From: Macquaria australasica
Lineage: Eukaryota > Chordata > Actinopteri > Centrarchiformes > Percichthyidae
Length of the DNA stretch: 64,000 nucleotides
Direction of reading: 5' to 3'
NCBI GenBank assembly: GCA_005408345.1
Contig: SEMN01000453.1
Coordinates: forward strand, 1 to 64,000
In this document: positions 1-13,081 of the stretch, piece after piece
Layout: each line of letters begins with the position of its first letter
How positions within the stretch are numbered: the first letter of the stretch is position 1
Notes under the pieces: generated by a model
Seen by the model: only the letters and a program-made list of their open reading frames with translations
The model's database searches: none
Told to the model about the DNA's origin: nothing
Made by a program: the position numbers and the translations under genes

Positions 1-964
1 TGCACGCCAAAGTTAGTCACGGAGTTCCACAAGGTTCTGTGCTTGGACCAATTCTATTCACCTTATATATGCTTCCTTTAGGCAATATTATTAGGAAGCA
101 CTCCATACATTTTCATTGTTATGCAGATGATACCCAATTATATTTATCGATCAAGCCAGATGAAACCAATCAATTAGCTAAACTTCAGGCATGCCTTACG
201 GACATAAAAACCTGGATGACCTGCAATTTTCTGATGTTAAACTCAGACAAAACCGAAGTTATTGTACTTGGCCCCGAACACCTTCGAAACACATTATCTA
301 AAGATATAGTTTCTCTAGATGGCATTGCCCTGGCCTCCAGCGACACCATAAGGAATTTTGGATTTATCTTTGATCACATAAAACAAACTTCAAGAACTGC
401 CTTTTTTCATTTACGTAACATTGCAAAAATCAGGCACATCCTGTCTCAAAAAGATGCAGAAAAACTAGTCCATGCATTTGTTACATCTAGGCTGGATTAT
501 TGCAACTCTCTATTATCAGGCTCTCTATTATCAGTCCCTTAAGACTCTCCAGCTGATCCAGAATGCTGCGGCACGTTTACTGACAAGAACCAGAAAAAGA
601 GATCATATTTCTCCAATATTAGCTTCTCTACACTGGCTCCCTGTAAAATCCAGAATAGAATTTAAAATCCTTCTCCTCACCTTGAAAAGCCCTAAATGGT
701 CAGGCACCATCATATCTTAAAGAGCTCATAGTACCCTATTACCCCACTAGAGCACTGCGCTCCCAGAATGCAGGGTTCCTTGTGGTTCCTAGAGTCTCTA
801 AAAGTAGAATGGGAGCCAGAGCCTTCAGCTATCAAGCTCCTCTCCTGTGGAACCAGATCCCAGTTTGTGTACGGGAGGCGGACAGCCTCCTCACATTTAA
901 GAGTAGGCTTAAGACTTTCCTCTTTGATAAAGCTTATAGTAGGGCTGACTCAGGTGACCCCTGA
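1..964 (+). pseudogene. L2/CR1-clade LINE reverse transcriptase, 3' part, decayed
   Basis: This is the C-terminal half of a non-LTR retrotransposon reverse transcriptase, entering from the left edge. Translation starts with a VPQGSVLGP motif, then the catalytic YADDTQLY box near 120-145, then the thumb (SRLDYCNSLL) and the LINE tail motifs IQNAAARLLT, ILASLHWLPV and LLWNQIP. The frame changes near 515-540, where a short segment (ctctctattatcag) is tandemly duplicated and brings in a stop, and again near 690-720. No endonuclease domain is visible because the 5' part is outside the window or missing. The YADDTQLY box and the 3' tail shared with three other copies here point to the L2 type common in fish. 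It lies beyond the last visible glycerol kinase exon, presumably in an intron of that gene. It is dead as a coding unit. Confidence 0.88.
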
Positions 965-1530
965 GCCACCCCTTAGTTATGCTGATATAGGCCTAGACTG
1001 CCGGGGGACTTCCTATGATGCACTGAGCTCCTCTCTCCCCTCCTCTTCCTCTCCATCTGTACACCCTCATATCCCATCAATGCTTGTTATTAATTCAACT
1101 TCTTCCCGTAGTTGTGTGCTTTCTCTCCTCTCTCTCTCTCTCTCCTTCTGTTGCTTTCTGCAGGTATTTCTGCCTCTGGAGCTGTAGAGTCTGGATCTGT
1201 GGTTGCAGCCACCTGCTGCCCCCGTGCTCCTGCTCTGCACCCGCTGCTGCTATTACTGTTGTTGCTATTATTATTAGTGTTACTATTATTATATTGCTCT
1301 TAGTATTATTTCTGTTAATATTAACATCAATACCATTACCACAACTATTACTTTACATCTCTATGTGGAACTGTATTGTGTTGCTGTATGTTCTCTTTCC
1401 TCCTGCTCTTTCCTCCTGCTCTCTCTCTCCCGCTCCCCCCCTCCCCCTTCAACCCAACCGGTCGAGGCAGATGACTGCCCTGAGATAACTTTGTTATGAT
1501 ATGGCACTATAAAAATAAAACTGAACTGAA
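965..1530 (+). mobile_element. L2-like LINE 3' UTR and tail
   Basis: This follows directly from the reverse transcriptase remnant. The stretch from about 1215 to 1460 (cccccgtgctcctgctctgcacccgct and on) recurs nearly unchanged at 46155-46350. It ends in the family signature ctgagataactttgttatgatatggc and aataaaactgaactgaa. Compared with the copy at 46360-46530, about 150 bases are missing between gatgactgcc and ctgagataac, so this copy carries an internal deletion. Confidence 0.85.
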
Positions 1531-2316
1531 CCATGCAGGTTTATAATTGGGATTTGTACAACTTTTAAAAAGTACAATTCAAGCACTTTCAAGGTACCTA
1601 AACCAATAATGTCCAGACTCTCAAAGTCTTTAATTGCTACTATAAATGCCAGGAGACAACAAACAAATATGACGACGGGATTGTTTCATTTGAAATATGA
1701 TTTTTGGGTTACATGAGTGATTGTGTAGATGATGAAACACAGATTATATTCAAAATCCAAGCATTTATATAGTATATTCGAATTCAAGCATATTCCTAAC
1801 CTTGAAAACAGTTAAAATTAAGCATTTTCCAAACTTTCAAGACTTTGTACGAACCCTGTTTAATGCACCAAACAGGGAGTGATTCCACTGTATACATGTG
1901 TGCAAGAATTAGCAGCTGAAAGAAATAAGCAGGTAAAGGGGGTGTGTTTAAATTGAACGGATATACAATACAGTCTGTATTTGGAGTGGCTGGGTTGGCG
2001 GTTCAATTCCCCGTCCATTAAGGAAGAAAAGTGCTGTATAAGAGCGGACCATTTACAGTGGTTTGAATTGGATTTGAAAAGGAAACAGGGGCCGATTTGT
2101 GAAAAGTGCTGACTCACTTTTAAGGGAGCTTGAGTGTGGACATAGCATCATCATCAGTTTAAAGTATGTTATGTTTACATTCAGTATTTCTCACCAAAAC
2201 CCGCAATGTATATGCTTGAGGCCTGCATGTTGTTCACATGCTCATCAAATAGTCCAGTGTGTGTGTGTGTGTGTGTGTGTAGGTGTGTGTGTGTGTGTGT
2301 GTATGCATTTGTTTAC
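1531..2316. other. glycerol kinase intron, left part, with a GT microsatellite
   Basis: This is AT-rich DNA between the LINE and the last visible gk exon (the seventh). No exon or RNA gene was recognised. A (GT)n tract runs from about 2257 to 2302, immediately downstream of the exon's splice donor on the minus strand. Open frames here are short and show no protein family. Confidence 0.6.
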
Positions 2317-5300
2317 CTGCAGAGTTCGGGATCCCAGTCCATGGTGTGAATGTTGAAGAGCATGGTGCGGCTAGCATTTGAGACGTCTGTGCAGTGGACC
2401 CCTCCGCTCCTGCCCCCCGTCAGGCACTGAGGAAAAACCATGCTGGACTAAGTGTGCATCAAATGTTGTAAATCAAAGATTCAGTGAAACATGGCCTATT
2501 AGCATAGCTTCACAAATGGAAGCTTATTCATCTGTTCTCTGTAGCGTGATTTTAATAAGAAAAGCACAGCATCTTCTCTTGTGCTACCTCGCTTTGACTC
2601 ACACAAGAAACAAAATGTTCCACATTCAGTGCAGCTAAGCAAGTAAAAGAGTAAAACGTATGTTAAGAATTGATTTGTTCCTTTTGTTTTAGTCTCCGCT
2701 CCATCTGACCTAAGGGCTGGTTGCAGGCTGTGAGCAGCTCTTACCCAGATTATCCAGGAGTCCACTGTGCCAAACATAGCGCGCTCACTCAGCACTGCCT
2801 GCCGCACGTCCTCCACATTGTCCAGCAGCCAACGCAGCTTCACTGCGCTGAAGTAGGTACTGATGGGAAGGCCTGTCTTGTGCTAGAGAGAACAGTAGAA
2901 ACAGATTAGAGCATTTCTTTTGGTATAAAAACCCAACCTGAAGATACCCACATATCAGAAATCAAAGGGAAGAGACATGCACCCATGCTGTTCATTTTAA
3001 CATCAAAAACAGAGAACCTCCCTGACCTCTATTCTAAAGTAAGTGACCACCATATATGAAAGAGCTTTAGTAATTCAGAATCAAAGGATTCCACTCATGC
3101 ATACATAGGATTTCTATACCTGTGTATCCTGTTCATATTTCTAGGGGGTTGTGAACACTCTCAATCTAAACTCTAAAAGCTGGAAACAAAAAGTTCTTGA
3201 CCGCCTCTCTTACCTTGAGGTGGTTCTTGTTTTGTCCCGGAGCTTTGTTGATGAGCCTCTCCACTGTTGACTGCGTGCGCAGGTCCAGCCAAACTACAGA
3301 CAGAGCAGAGGAGGACAGCTCACACATAGGAACCTTAAAATATCTGGATTGGACAGAAATATCTACACTGCTTTGGTCCATTCACTAAATAATGTCTTCT
3401 GCCACCCTCAACACCATTTCAGCATTGCCTCTGGAGCAGTGTGTCCCAACCTTTGTGGCTTATGACCCCATACAACCCCAAGCAACTTCTAACTGCAAGC
3501 TCTTGTCACAGGTCTATACAAAAAATGATATATATCACCTGAGAATGTTTCATCTGTATAATGTTTACACACATAAAGAGGTGAGATTTCACAAAAGTGA
3601 AAAGATTAGAGAAAATTCAGAGAAAAAAACTGTTTTTTCCCTTAATTTCTAATCACTTTAATCATCTTCTGACCCCTCAGATGTTTTTTTCTTGTAATAT
3701 TTCGTCTTCAGACCTAGCAGATTGAGATTGAAGTTAAATTTCTGCTCGGATAACTTGCAAAGCCATTTTAATCACTTCCATTCTTTGAGATGTTAAGCAA
3801 ATGAAAGTAACCCATCATTAACAGTCATGTTACAGAAACTATAGCCTGCAGCTATGAAGCTTCCAAAGAACCAGCAGCAGCAGTTTATGTGAAACTCAAA
3901 AAAAAATTGACATTTTTGTATGTGCTATGGAGACACTGAGAATGAATCGTTGAAATGTTCACTGGGATTGGCTCAATTTCCTACATACAAAAACTTACAG
4001 CAACAGATGCATTTGAAAGATTTCATAATCACTCGTAATTGTTTACATGCAGTGCCTAGATACCTGGGAATTCTCTTGAAGAATTTCTGTGCACACTATA
4101 ACAGGCTGACAGCCCACCCCCAGCACACCACTCACATTCCATCTAAACAGCACCCAAGTGGCAGTCTAGTTTAACAGCTTGCAGATAAACAAGCCTTTCA
4201 GGCTGTAACTGAAGGTCTTGGGGTGAAGAACGGAAGCTTCTCTTTGCTAGTAATGTTAGCACGCCACAGGCCCTGAGTGGGCGGCGGCTACATGTGCTCA
4301 GCTCCTACAATGAATCACTGTCATGTGGGATGATGGGTGGTGGGGCAGGGACAGACATGACATAGGACACTACAATCTGACGCAATCTAGTCATGCGCTG
4401 TGCTGCTTCCCAGATGACATCATCTCATTTGCTCAGTTAAAAGAGGTTACAACTCTACTTTTTAAAAAACACTTAAAATCACTGGTTGAATTGGGTGAAT
4501 ACATTTTGTGTCTATCTACAAATACACTAAAATAAAACTTTCCCTGTTGATATATTTTAGCCATGTGAAGTACTTAGTTACAGAGTGTGTCTGTAAGAAT
4601 ATTTAGCAGTGATACTTGCACATATAGAATGCACCCACCAATGGCGTTGTAGAGTGGCTCTCCGGTCTCTTTGTCCCAAACCAGGGTCGTCTCTCTCTGG
4701 TTGGTCACCCCCACCGCTGAGAAAACAGCAACAGCGTAAATGTCAATAACACCCCTAGCTGCAACCCATTCCCCTCCGTTAGGTGTGGTTAACAGTCATT
4801 TTTTGTTTTCCCCATCCAGCCACAGGTGTAGGTGTGGCTAACAAACCTCTGCCCACCACAGCTAGGCATGGTAAGCAGCATCCAACCTGAGGTATCAACA
4901 GTGTCCCCACCTTTTATGTTTGAGATGTCGATGTTGAGCTGGCAGAGTTTCTCACAAGTCCTCTCCATGCACTCATAGACAGACTGCATTATCTCCTTAG
5001 GGTCCTCCTCCACCCAGCTGATTGAAACAAATGCAGGGATGTAAACACACAAAACCCCACGTGTGTGCACTGAGGCTACTGTTTCTGTAGCAAAGATTAC
5101 AATTTGCTAAATTGTACAGTGCCCAATTTACAGGCAATATCTACTATTTACAAGAATGTTTCTGACCTGGACTACAACAGGTTGAGCCAAATATATGGCC
5201 TCTGGTACTTTGTACAGAGTGTTCATTCATCAACCAGATTTTAAATGGAGTACCATCTGAATACATGTCAACCAAGCTGGCTTTTGGGTGTACAATAAAA

Positions 5301-8300
5301 TAAGAGCTGGACCTTAGACTCAATCATGTTACACACGTCAAATGAAGTGAGAGATTCATATAAAACACAGTTAAATTGTAACCTCAGTAACCCAGCAAAC
5401 ATTCAAAGGAAGGCACAGTTGTTACAATCTGCAACTCAGTTCTTTGAATGTAAACAGTGTGGATTTAAAACTATATCTTTTAATATTTCTTTGTATGTGA
5501 AGTTAATTCATTTAGGTTTTCTAAAATAATGACCTTTAAAATAACTAAACATCCATCCACACTCTTTACTATCTGTACAACCAGTTGTACCAAGAGAATA
5601 TGGATCTGTTGGTTTTAAGAGTTTCTAAGCAGCCCTGTATCTAAGAATATTGTCTTGCTATGAAATAGAGCTGCAATGATTAACTGATTAATCTATCGAT
5701 TTATTTTGATAATTGAATAATGGTTTTAGTCATTAAACATTTGTTGTTTGTAGCTTCTCATATGAGGATTTGATGCTTTCCTTTGTCATACATGAAATGA
5801 ACGTCTTTGGCTTTTGGACTGTTGGTCAGACAAAACAAGGCATTTGAAGAGGTTACCTTGGTCTGTGCGAAATTATAACAGGCAATTTCATTATTTTCTG
5901 CAATAAGTAGTCAATTCATTGAAAAGCAAATGGCAGATTAATTTATAATGGAAATAAGGAGTTAGTTGCAGCCCTATTATAAAGTTCAAGGAACTCACCC
6001 CTCCTTGGGGAAGCTCTGGTTGACCTCTACTTGGTGGTGACTCAGCAGTTCGGCTGTTTTGGCATTGAACACCTGTGGAGCAATTAAATTCATAAGAGAC
6101 CAAGAACAGAAATGAAATGAAGGATGCAGGGAGGTGCTTGTGAAAAAAGGCAAAACAGGTGAAAGTTATCTTTGTAAGACACCAACACACAGGACTGGAG
6201 TGGTTTTATTATTCCAGTAATATACTGTGACACAGCACACAGTGGGTAGTGATGAAAAGACGGGGGCAGGGGGGGCGCACTGGCGCACTGCAGGCATTAG
6301 ATTTGAAATGCCAACACCACGGAACAAGCAGTATTTTAGGAAAAGGTTGTGATTTATGAAAACCTTGTGTATATTACAGATACCCCCATTCATTTTCTAT
6401 CCATTTCTATTTGAGGAACGTCATATGAAATGCCAACACCACAGAACCAGCAGTATTTTGGGTCTTCATTTGACACTTCAAAATCGAAACAAGGTTCGTC
6501 AAGACAGTTTGACGTGTCTCATAGTGCTTTTGGTGCATGTTCAGCCATTTAAAACCATAGGTGTACTTCAAATGCGAGCGTCAGATGCTTTCAGTGTATA
6601 GGGCCTTCAGACAGAAGTCAGCACTTCTTCTAATAAGGTAATAGGATAAACCTCTGCTCTGCATAGCATTATCCTCCTGTGAACCCAGTAGTACAGACCT
6701 ACAATTCAGCTGCAGACAAGACTCAAACTGCTAGGTCGTATATGAATTCAACACAGCAATAATATACCACATTAGGACAACTGGGAAACTAACCTTGAGG
6801 AGCATATGACACACAAGCAGTTTCCAGCCACACTGCAGACTTGAACTCTTTCAACTTTATGATTGTCTCACAGCTACGGAGACTAGGCAGACAAACAGAT
6901 GCACTGTATGCAGACAAGCTACAACACAGGCTGATCCCTGTGATACTAAAAGGAAAGAGGTAACATTCAGTTGAAGTCACACAGTTGGACAGCAAACAGG
7001 AACATCCTCACGTCGTCAGAAGAGGGCAGACCATATGACAAGTTAAAGTAGGACCTCTGACGTCACTGAATCCAAAATTGCAACACAAATATTCAAATTC
7101 AATGTCCACAGAATACTTATGCCAACAAGTTCAATTTTCCCCATTTTCAGCCGCCTTGATTTAGGTTTTTGTCAAACTGGCCCCAAAAAGTTGACCCAGA
7201 ATACAAGTCACTGCCAAATGACAATAGATACAATAGATCAAGTTAATCCACAGGCCTCATTCTGAACAGTTTCACTGACAAACCATCTGTCCATTTTGGC
7301 CCAGAAGGCAGATTATCACCAAATGACTGTGAAACTGTCTGAATAGAAAGACAAGAGTGCACAGAGGGGGGGGCAAAAAACCCCAAACCAAAACAAGTTT
7401 TATGTTGAGTTTAGGCCGACTGTCTCAGACATGAATATGTCTCTGCTCACGGACAATGACAAATCAAAGGCACAAGACCACACAGTTTACTGACCTCACA
7501 GGATTCCTCATTCAAACAGCTACATAAATATATTAATAATAAACAATACACTCCACATGTACAATATAATACATACACCCTAAAACAAATACAACCTCTA
7601 AACTTGATGTTCATTTTCTGTTGAGACTGACAGTCCTGAATTCACCTCTTTGTGTTGTCATTGTATTGACATTGCTTTACATCTGTAATAAGCTGGTGGA
7701 ACCATCTAATGCACATAAAATATATATAAAAAAAGATAACAAAAGTTGTGTGATGGGCTCCCATTTTCTGTGATAGTTTAAGATATCTCACCTGTGTGGG
7801 GGGGAACAGTGGAAATATCCAAAAGTGTACATTTTTGTGTAGTCTGTGGTATTCCTAGGGGTTAGATCATGATGATTTGTATGTGAAGAAGTAAAATATA
7901 TGCGTGCAAACTAGATCAATTAACTTGAATAATCTAATAATGTAAATATGTATATAAAAAGTAAGGGAAAGTTAATGAATTTGAATCTGCTGCTGCAAAA
8001 AAAAAGCTTGGAGGGGTCAAGGCTCAGTTATGTTGAGGATTTATTTTAACCTTGCCAACAAGTGCTCAGTCATCAACATCTATGACTAGAGACGTGTTTG
8101 CTTGTTATCGTCACATGGCATGTTGCGATGAGCCTCAGAAACAACCTTCTAGGTTAAAGTTTAACTTCTGGACCTTTTCTCTGTGCTTGACCTAAGTGTC
8201 ATCAGATGAGCGCTCAGCCAGGGACAAACAGGTCCAAGTCCCTCTGGAAAGAACTGGTCACTAATTAAGAAAACATCCAGGGCAATGTCATGGCACCTGT

Positions 8301-10417
8301 TAGCCGTGGGCATCTTTCATCATTTTTGACCACATACATTTGAGATACATTCCCAAGCATAATAAAAGAGGTTTGGTTACAGATGTAAACGGTCGAGGCA
8401 GATGACTGCCCACCTAGAGCCTGGTTCTGCTCGAGGTTTCTACCTGTTAAAAGGGAGTTTTTCCTTGCCACTGTCGCATAGTGCTTGCTCATGGTGGGAA
8501 CTGTTGGGTCTCTGTAAATATAAAGAGTCGGTCTAGACCTGCTCTACTCGAAAAAGTGCCCTGAGATAACTTTGTTATGATATGGCGCTATATAAATAAA
8601 ACTGAATTGAATTGAATTAAAATACACATTTGCGTATTTCTTGACTGATCTTGGTTCCAAATAACAGTGTTTTTCTCCTATGCATTGCTTACAATCAACA
8701 CTCATTGTGAACACAGGGCTAACAGGGGTTAACAGGGTTAACAGGGTCTGACATAATAATAGCTTAGATTTAGTTAGACCTTGTATTAAAGACCCATATT
8801 AAAGTAAAAGCAGGTTTCACTCTGGTGTTGTTTTTAATCAGACACCAGCCACATAATGACTCCCTGTGGTCTCAGTTAACCAAATGAAAAAAAGCTGTCA
8901 GATTTCACAAAGAAATGTTCAGCAGATCTACTCAAGCATCAAAGATCCTTTCCATCTATTCTTTGGAAAGTCTGAATCTTCCAGCTGACCTACTTGAGAA
9001 AGCCCGATTTCATTCATAATGGATCACTAAACAGGATTAATTTTGCTCAATGTGAAAACAAAGTAACGAACGGAAATATCTGGTGAGTTTCCACGAGGCA
9101 GGAGGATAACTATCAAAGAAACATGTGCAGTACGCACACAGGTAAAACTAGAGAGAGAATGAGGTGACATTGAGGAGACGAGTCTCTTTGCTGGTGAACA
9201 GTATGAACTAAACAAAGCAGTGGGGAATTTCATAACACAGAATTAGTGAGTTAGTTTTCTTTAAAAAGGGGTCATGAACTTGTGCAATCTTCAGCACTTT
9301 TTTCAACAAATAACCTGGCTATCATCCAATATTTCTTTGTGTGTTAACCCAAATAGCATGTTATTTCACTAATGTGTGTGCATTGCCTTCATTTTACAGT
9401 ATTTTACAATTGCTTAGGCTCAGTTTTCACAACAGAGAATTTCAAAGTGTAAAATGCAAAGAGCCAAACTGACTACCTAAATGATCATCTTTGAACACAC
9501 AATGCTGTCCTTAACACATAGTGCAACACACTAAATCACAAGCTCAGTCCTCAGTATACAGTAGAGCAGGGTGGGAAATTAACCTTTTAAAATGTGAACA
9601 TCTACCAGCCACTCAATAGTAAATCATTATTTTGTGTCTGAAATCTACCAGCCACTTTCATGTTGAATATTCTTATTACTGCACATACAAATCAATAAAT
9701 CAGTTCAACATGTGTTTGTTAACATTAAGAAGAACTATTTCACCACCACTGTGACACATTTCTTACTTAATGTTTACTCATATTGTGATATACCCAGTTG
9801 TTGTAACAGTGAATTGTGGCATTTCGTGTTTTCCAGCATACAGGCATTGTTTTACTGTTTCCTAATCAAACATGTAAATGAATATATTTAGTGTTACATG
9901 TCTTTAATTTAAATACAAACTTTATGATAGATAGAGAACAGATAACAATGTACTGTAATACTAGCAGCTCTCATGCAAGGTACCCATTTAACAGTAGGGG
10001 CTCACTTTAGGTTTGTGATTTAATTCGCTCAGTAAATGTCTTGTATTTGTAGTTTAACAGAATAAACACAAATGCTGCTGGCTTATACGGAACGACAACA
10101 CCGCATACATATCGAGGGGGTTACCACCGCTGTGTAACGTTAGCGTGCAAGCTAATTAACCTTGCGTTATTCCTTATCCAGAGTTCTCACTTCCACTTGC
10201 AACAGGTTTTTTTCAGTCGAAGGCTTCCTTACTTGTTTTCAGTTACGTGGTAAAATAGGCAAGCAAATGCCGCAGGAAAGTAACGCAGAAGTTGCATCAA
10301 TAAAGCCCACTCGGTCTGCGTGGAAGGTCCTTAAACATCACACCGACTCTCCGCGTCACTCACCAGAAACCTCGTCGAGCTCGTGCCCTGGTCAATCGCA
10401 GCAACCAGCGGGTCCAT
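2317..10417 (-). CDS. gk: Glycerol kinase, N-terminal half (partial, runs off left edge)
   Basis: Glycerol kinase phosphorylates glycerol with ATP to give glycerol-3-phosphate, feeding lipid synthesis and gluconeogenesis; vertebrate forms are cytosolic or bound to mitochondria. Seven coding exons were placed on the minus strand: 10364-10417 (start ATG, DQGTSSTRFL phosphate-binding motif), 5999-6072, 4911-5017 (WVEEDPKEI), 4639-4716 (NQRETTLVWD, with the Arg-Glu pair that binds glycerol), 3214-3293 (VWLDLRTQSTVE), 2745-2882 (KTGLPISTYFSAVKLRWLLD) and 2317-2426 (GGVHCTDVSNASRTML). All junctions fit GT-AG, and phases join without a break, giving about 213 residues. This matches the first 40% of human GK. 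The C-terminal half should lie left of the window. The first intron is 4.3 kb. The sequence fits GK better than the distant GK5, but the exact fish paralogue is not decided. Confidence 0.93.
5670..5978. mobile_element. Palindromic MITE, AATCGATTA family, copy in gk intron
   Basis: It starts with gagctgcaatgattaactgatt and ends with the inverted form agttagttgcagccctat. The middle carries the conserved text ggcttttggactgttggtcagaca. The same family recurs at 38689-39015 and, in part, at 35078-35290 and 44225-44480. Terminal inverted repeats without any coding frame point to a non-autonomous DNA transposon. Confidence 0.72.
6073..10363. other. glycerol kinase intron 1
   Basis: This is the long first intron of gk on the minus strand. 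It holds an L2-like LINE tail at 8388-8625 and AT-rich sequence with short open frames that show no family similarity. A near-repeat of about 40 bases around aaatgccaacaccac occurs at 6303-6345 and 6425-6460. No RNA gene was recognised. Confidence 0.6.
8388..8625 (+). mobile_element. L2-like LINE 3' tail fragment
   Basis: A 5'-truncated LINE end. It contains the segment missing from the copy at the left edge (cctggttctgctcgaggttt, gtgcttgctcatggtgggaa), then agagtcggtctagacctgct, ctgagataactttgttatga, and a terminal gaattgaattgaatt repeat. It lies in gk intron 1. Confidence 0.85.
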
Positions 10418-10760
10418 CCTTGTACTTTTGTCTCGTGGCAGTTAAAACACTCAAAACAAGACGTTAAACGCTACCGGCTGCTGGCTTTCAAGCGGACTGG
10501 GATGCCCGGCACGACTTTTTTGTTGTTGTTGAATACCGGTACACCGGCAGCCACGACTCCTCGTGAGGGGTAGGTCGACTGAGCGGGCAGAGCCAGAATC
10601 ACGTCAGAGGATGTACCGGAACCGGCCAGTCCGGCTGACTGAACGATTGGCTGCTCGCCAGAAGGCGTAGCCGCGCTCTGTCCAATCAGGTTTGGGGGCA
10701 CGTTCTTCGAGGAGAAGATCCCGTTTGCGTCGATTTTGCAGATAAATAAAGTCGATATTT
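10418..10760 (-). promoter_or_regulatory. CpG-rich promoter / 5' UTR region of glycerol kinase
   Basis: The DNA upstream of the gk start codon is GC-rich with many CG pairs, unlike the AT-rich surroundings. It spans roughly 10240-10730 including exon 1. No TATA box was seen close to the start. This is consistent with a housekeeping CpG-type promoter. The open frame on the minus strand at 10471-10701 lacks recognisable similarity and is more likely 5' UTR or promoter than protein. The transcription start was not located. Confidence 0.5.
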
Positions 10761-11601
10761 GAACAAACTAGCTATTCTGGAAATTGGGGTATGAAGACTT
10801 GAATGTATGATATCACCAGGCACATTCATTGGTTGGTTAGAACACAGAAAAGTTACTGTCCAACTGATCTTTTAACCCGTTCAACAGTTAGGTTCAACCA
10901 GTTGACGGTTTTTGTGTGAGCCAGTGATAATACAAGCCGCAGTCATTTAGGACCTGGTTAACCAATCCATGGTGATGCAAACTGCAAAAGGACACTGGAC
11001 TCAAATTTGAGACTTCATAATAATAAAACCAAACTAGACCAACTGAAATCATCAAATGTATTTTCCTGTTAAGAAGAAATCGCATAAGAAGTGATCCCTG
11101 CCACATCATTCTGTTGAATCCAGCCCACCAGGAAGAGAAATGGTCCCCCCAAAATTTAATCTCTCCTCATTTAATCCACAGGTCAACAGAAATGTCTCAC
11201 AAATTGTAATCAATCCCCACTCAGTATCGTTGTGGGTGTTCCTTATTAACCTTCTTAAGGTTGTTGGATGTTGCTGTGATGGTTTAGGATTTGAGAAAAA
11301 GGAAAGCAGATAAAACAGGCTACAATGTTTGTGCTTCTGCGTCAAGATGGTCAAGTATTAAAAAAAAAAAATCACAATTAAACAACTGTACAACTCTGAA
11401 GTTAAGATTTCAGGTCTGCAGTCCAAACTGGCTCTGTGCAGCGTCCCAGAAATGTACAGAAGAAATAAAAGCTCAGGGAGAGTAGGTTAAGCTTCATTGA
11501 TTTAAACTGAGCTGTACATTGTTAAATAATAATAGCTATAGAGTCATTTTAGACCATTTTGAGACTTTGCTTCTGTTATTCCTGCTCTTTAGGACAGAAC
11601 A

Positions 11602-11818
11602 GAACAAGATAATGACATGTCAGCGTAGGAAAAGCTGTAGTTAATGATGGCTGAATTCCATTTTGCTGCTTCAGTTTCAGGGTCCTGGTTCAGTGCATGG
11701 TGGCTCACTGTCACACTGTGATGGCTTACTAGGACACTTGAATAGAACGGAGCCATTGTTATTACTTGGGCTTTTCCTATATGACAAGTCATTATGTCTG
11801 CTGTGAAAAAGGCCTATG
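11602..11818. mobile_element. Inverted-repeat element, GGCCTTTTTCACAGC family, copy 1
   Basis: The left side (ataatgacatgtcagcgtaggaaaagc) is the inverted partner of the right side (gcttttcctatatgacaagtc, attatgtctgctgtg). The interior contains atgatggctgaattcc and agggtcctgg. Copies recur at 32141-32383 and, truncated, at 29320-29459, the latter two in and just after nifk. No coding frame is present, so it is a non-autonomous DNA element. Confidence 0.7.
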
Positions 11819-12050
11819 CCAGGTCAGTCAGTACTTCACTCCAGAAACTGAGAAACCAACCATGCAATCTACTACACAACAAACTCTGTGCTCCATTTGG
11901 TGAAGCAAACTTTTTTTTTTATTAAGAGTACAAATTCAGGGCCTACTCTCCACGTCTCTATGAAGAGTAAATACAGTGGTGTTGTGTCTTCAGGCTAAAA
12001 GCAAAATTACTTGTTTTTGCTGGACTTCTTTTGCTTTCTACTATTTTATT

Positions 12051-12055
<5 letters not shown>

Positions 12056-12118
<63 letters not shown>
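12056..12118. repeat. (CT)n/(CA)n microsatellite
   Basis: A short CT run is followed by about 23 CA units. Repeat-coded open frames across it are not genes. Confidence 0.95.
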
Positions 12119-12120
<2 letters not shown>

Positions 12121-13081
12121 TGCTGCTCTGTCTGCTACAGCTCAGCAGCTGTTGCAGCAGCTCCCTCTCTTTCAGTCAGATGGGTCTCCTCTGCTGGTGA
12201 TAATATAAATTTAAAGCCTAAAAATAGTACAAATCTTTATTTGGCTTTGTGAGGAATCTCGTTCTTAACCACTCTGAGCTGTAGAGGCAGATTGACAATC
12301 CACTCACTGTAAACTTAATGGGGTGCTACCAGACAGCTAACAGCTAGGCTATAGGGTGAAGTTATGGTTCAAAATAGTAAACTGCTCAGCCGTAGCACAA
12401 GTTTTTGGGCTACCTGCCCTGCTGACATATTCGCTCTCACTTACATTGCTGGCTGGCTTTTCTAGAAGAATTAATAGCAAGGCTGGTGTACAGTACAAGC
12501 CAGCTTTCTTAAACCACATGAATTTGGAAACTACGATCATTATGGAGATATTAAGCTTCAAACTTCAAAATCAAATGTATTTGTTGTGATTTATTTGTGA
12601 CAACCCTTATCCTAGATTGAACCTATGAATACGTGACACAGTGTTTTGTGTCAATATTTTATTACATTTTGCGATTAATTTAGCAAGTGGAATTTATTCT
12701 TGCTATACTAAACTCTACTCTTAATTCCATTATTTATGATAATCCAAAGTCAGGTTGTTGTCATTCACTCTGGTTGATCTACTTAACACTGTCTGTGTCA
12801 TGTGAATGATTGACAGTAATGATAGTCACATCTATCCATATCACAGGACCTATGGATACACCTACAGTCCAGAAGTCTATTCCACACCTGTTGACCTTCA
12901 AAGTGTTAATCCTGCAGTCAGGCTAGACATATTTTCTTGTTCATAGACATGTTTGTTTTTTGATGTACAGTATTAAGTGTAATTATTAGATTTTAAAAAG
13001 TGTAATTCCTCAGGGAAAAGTGAAAATACTACAGTTTATGACCCTGCTGTTGTTAGTCACAGAAATAGTAGTTAAAACGTA

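Noticed and set aside
1084..1488. 134-codon frame rich in Leu, Ser and Ile
   Set aside because: It lies entirely in the L2 LINE 3' UTR and recurs at 46140-46502 as the same repeat; not a protein gene.
1985..2025. tRNA B-box-like text ggcggttcaattccccg
   Set aside because: No A box, acceptor stem or cloverleaf could be built around it; most likely chance or a worn repeat.
10471..10701. 76-codon frame on the minus strand upstream of gk
   Set aside because: It is CG-rich sequence just before the gk start with no family similarity; better explained as promoter or 5' UTR.
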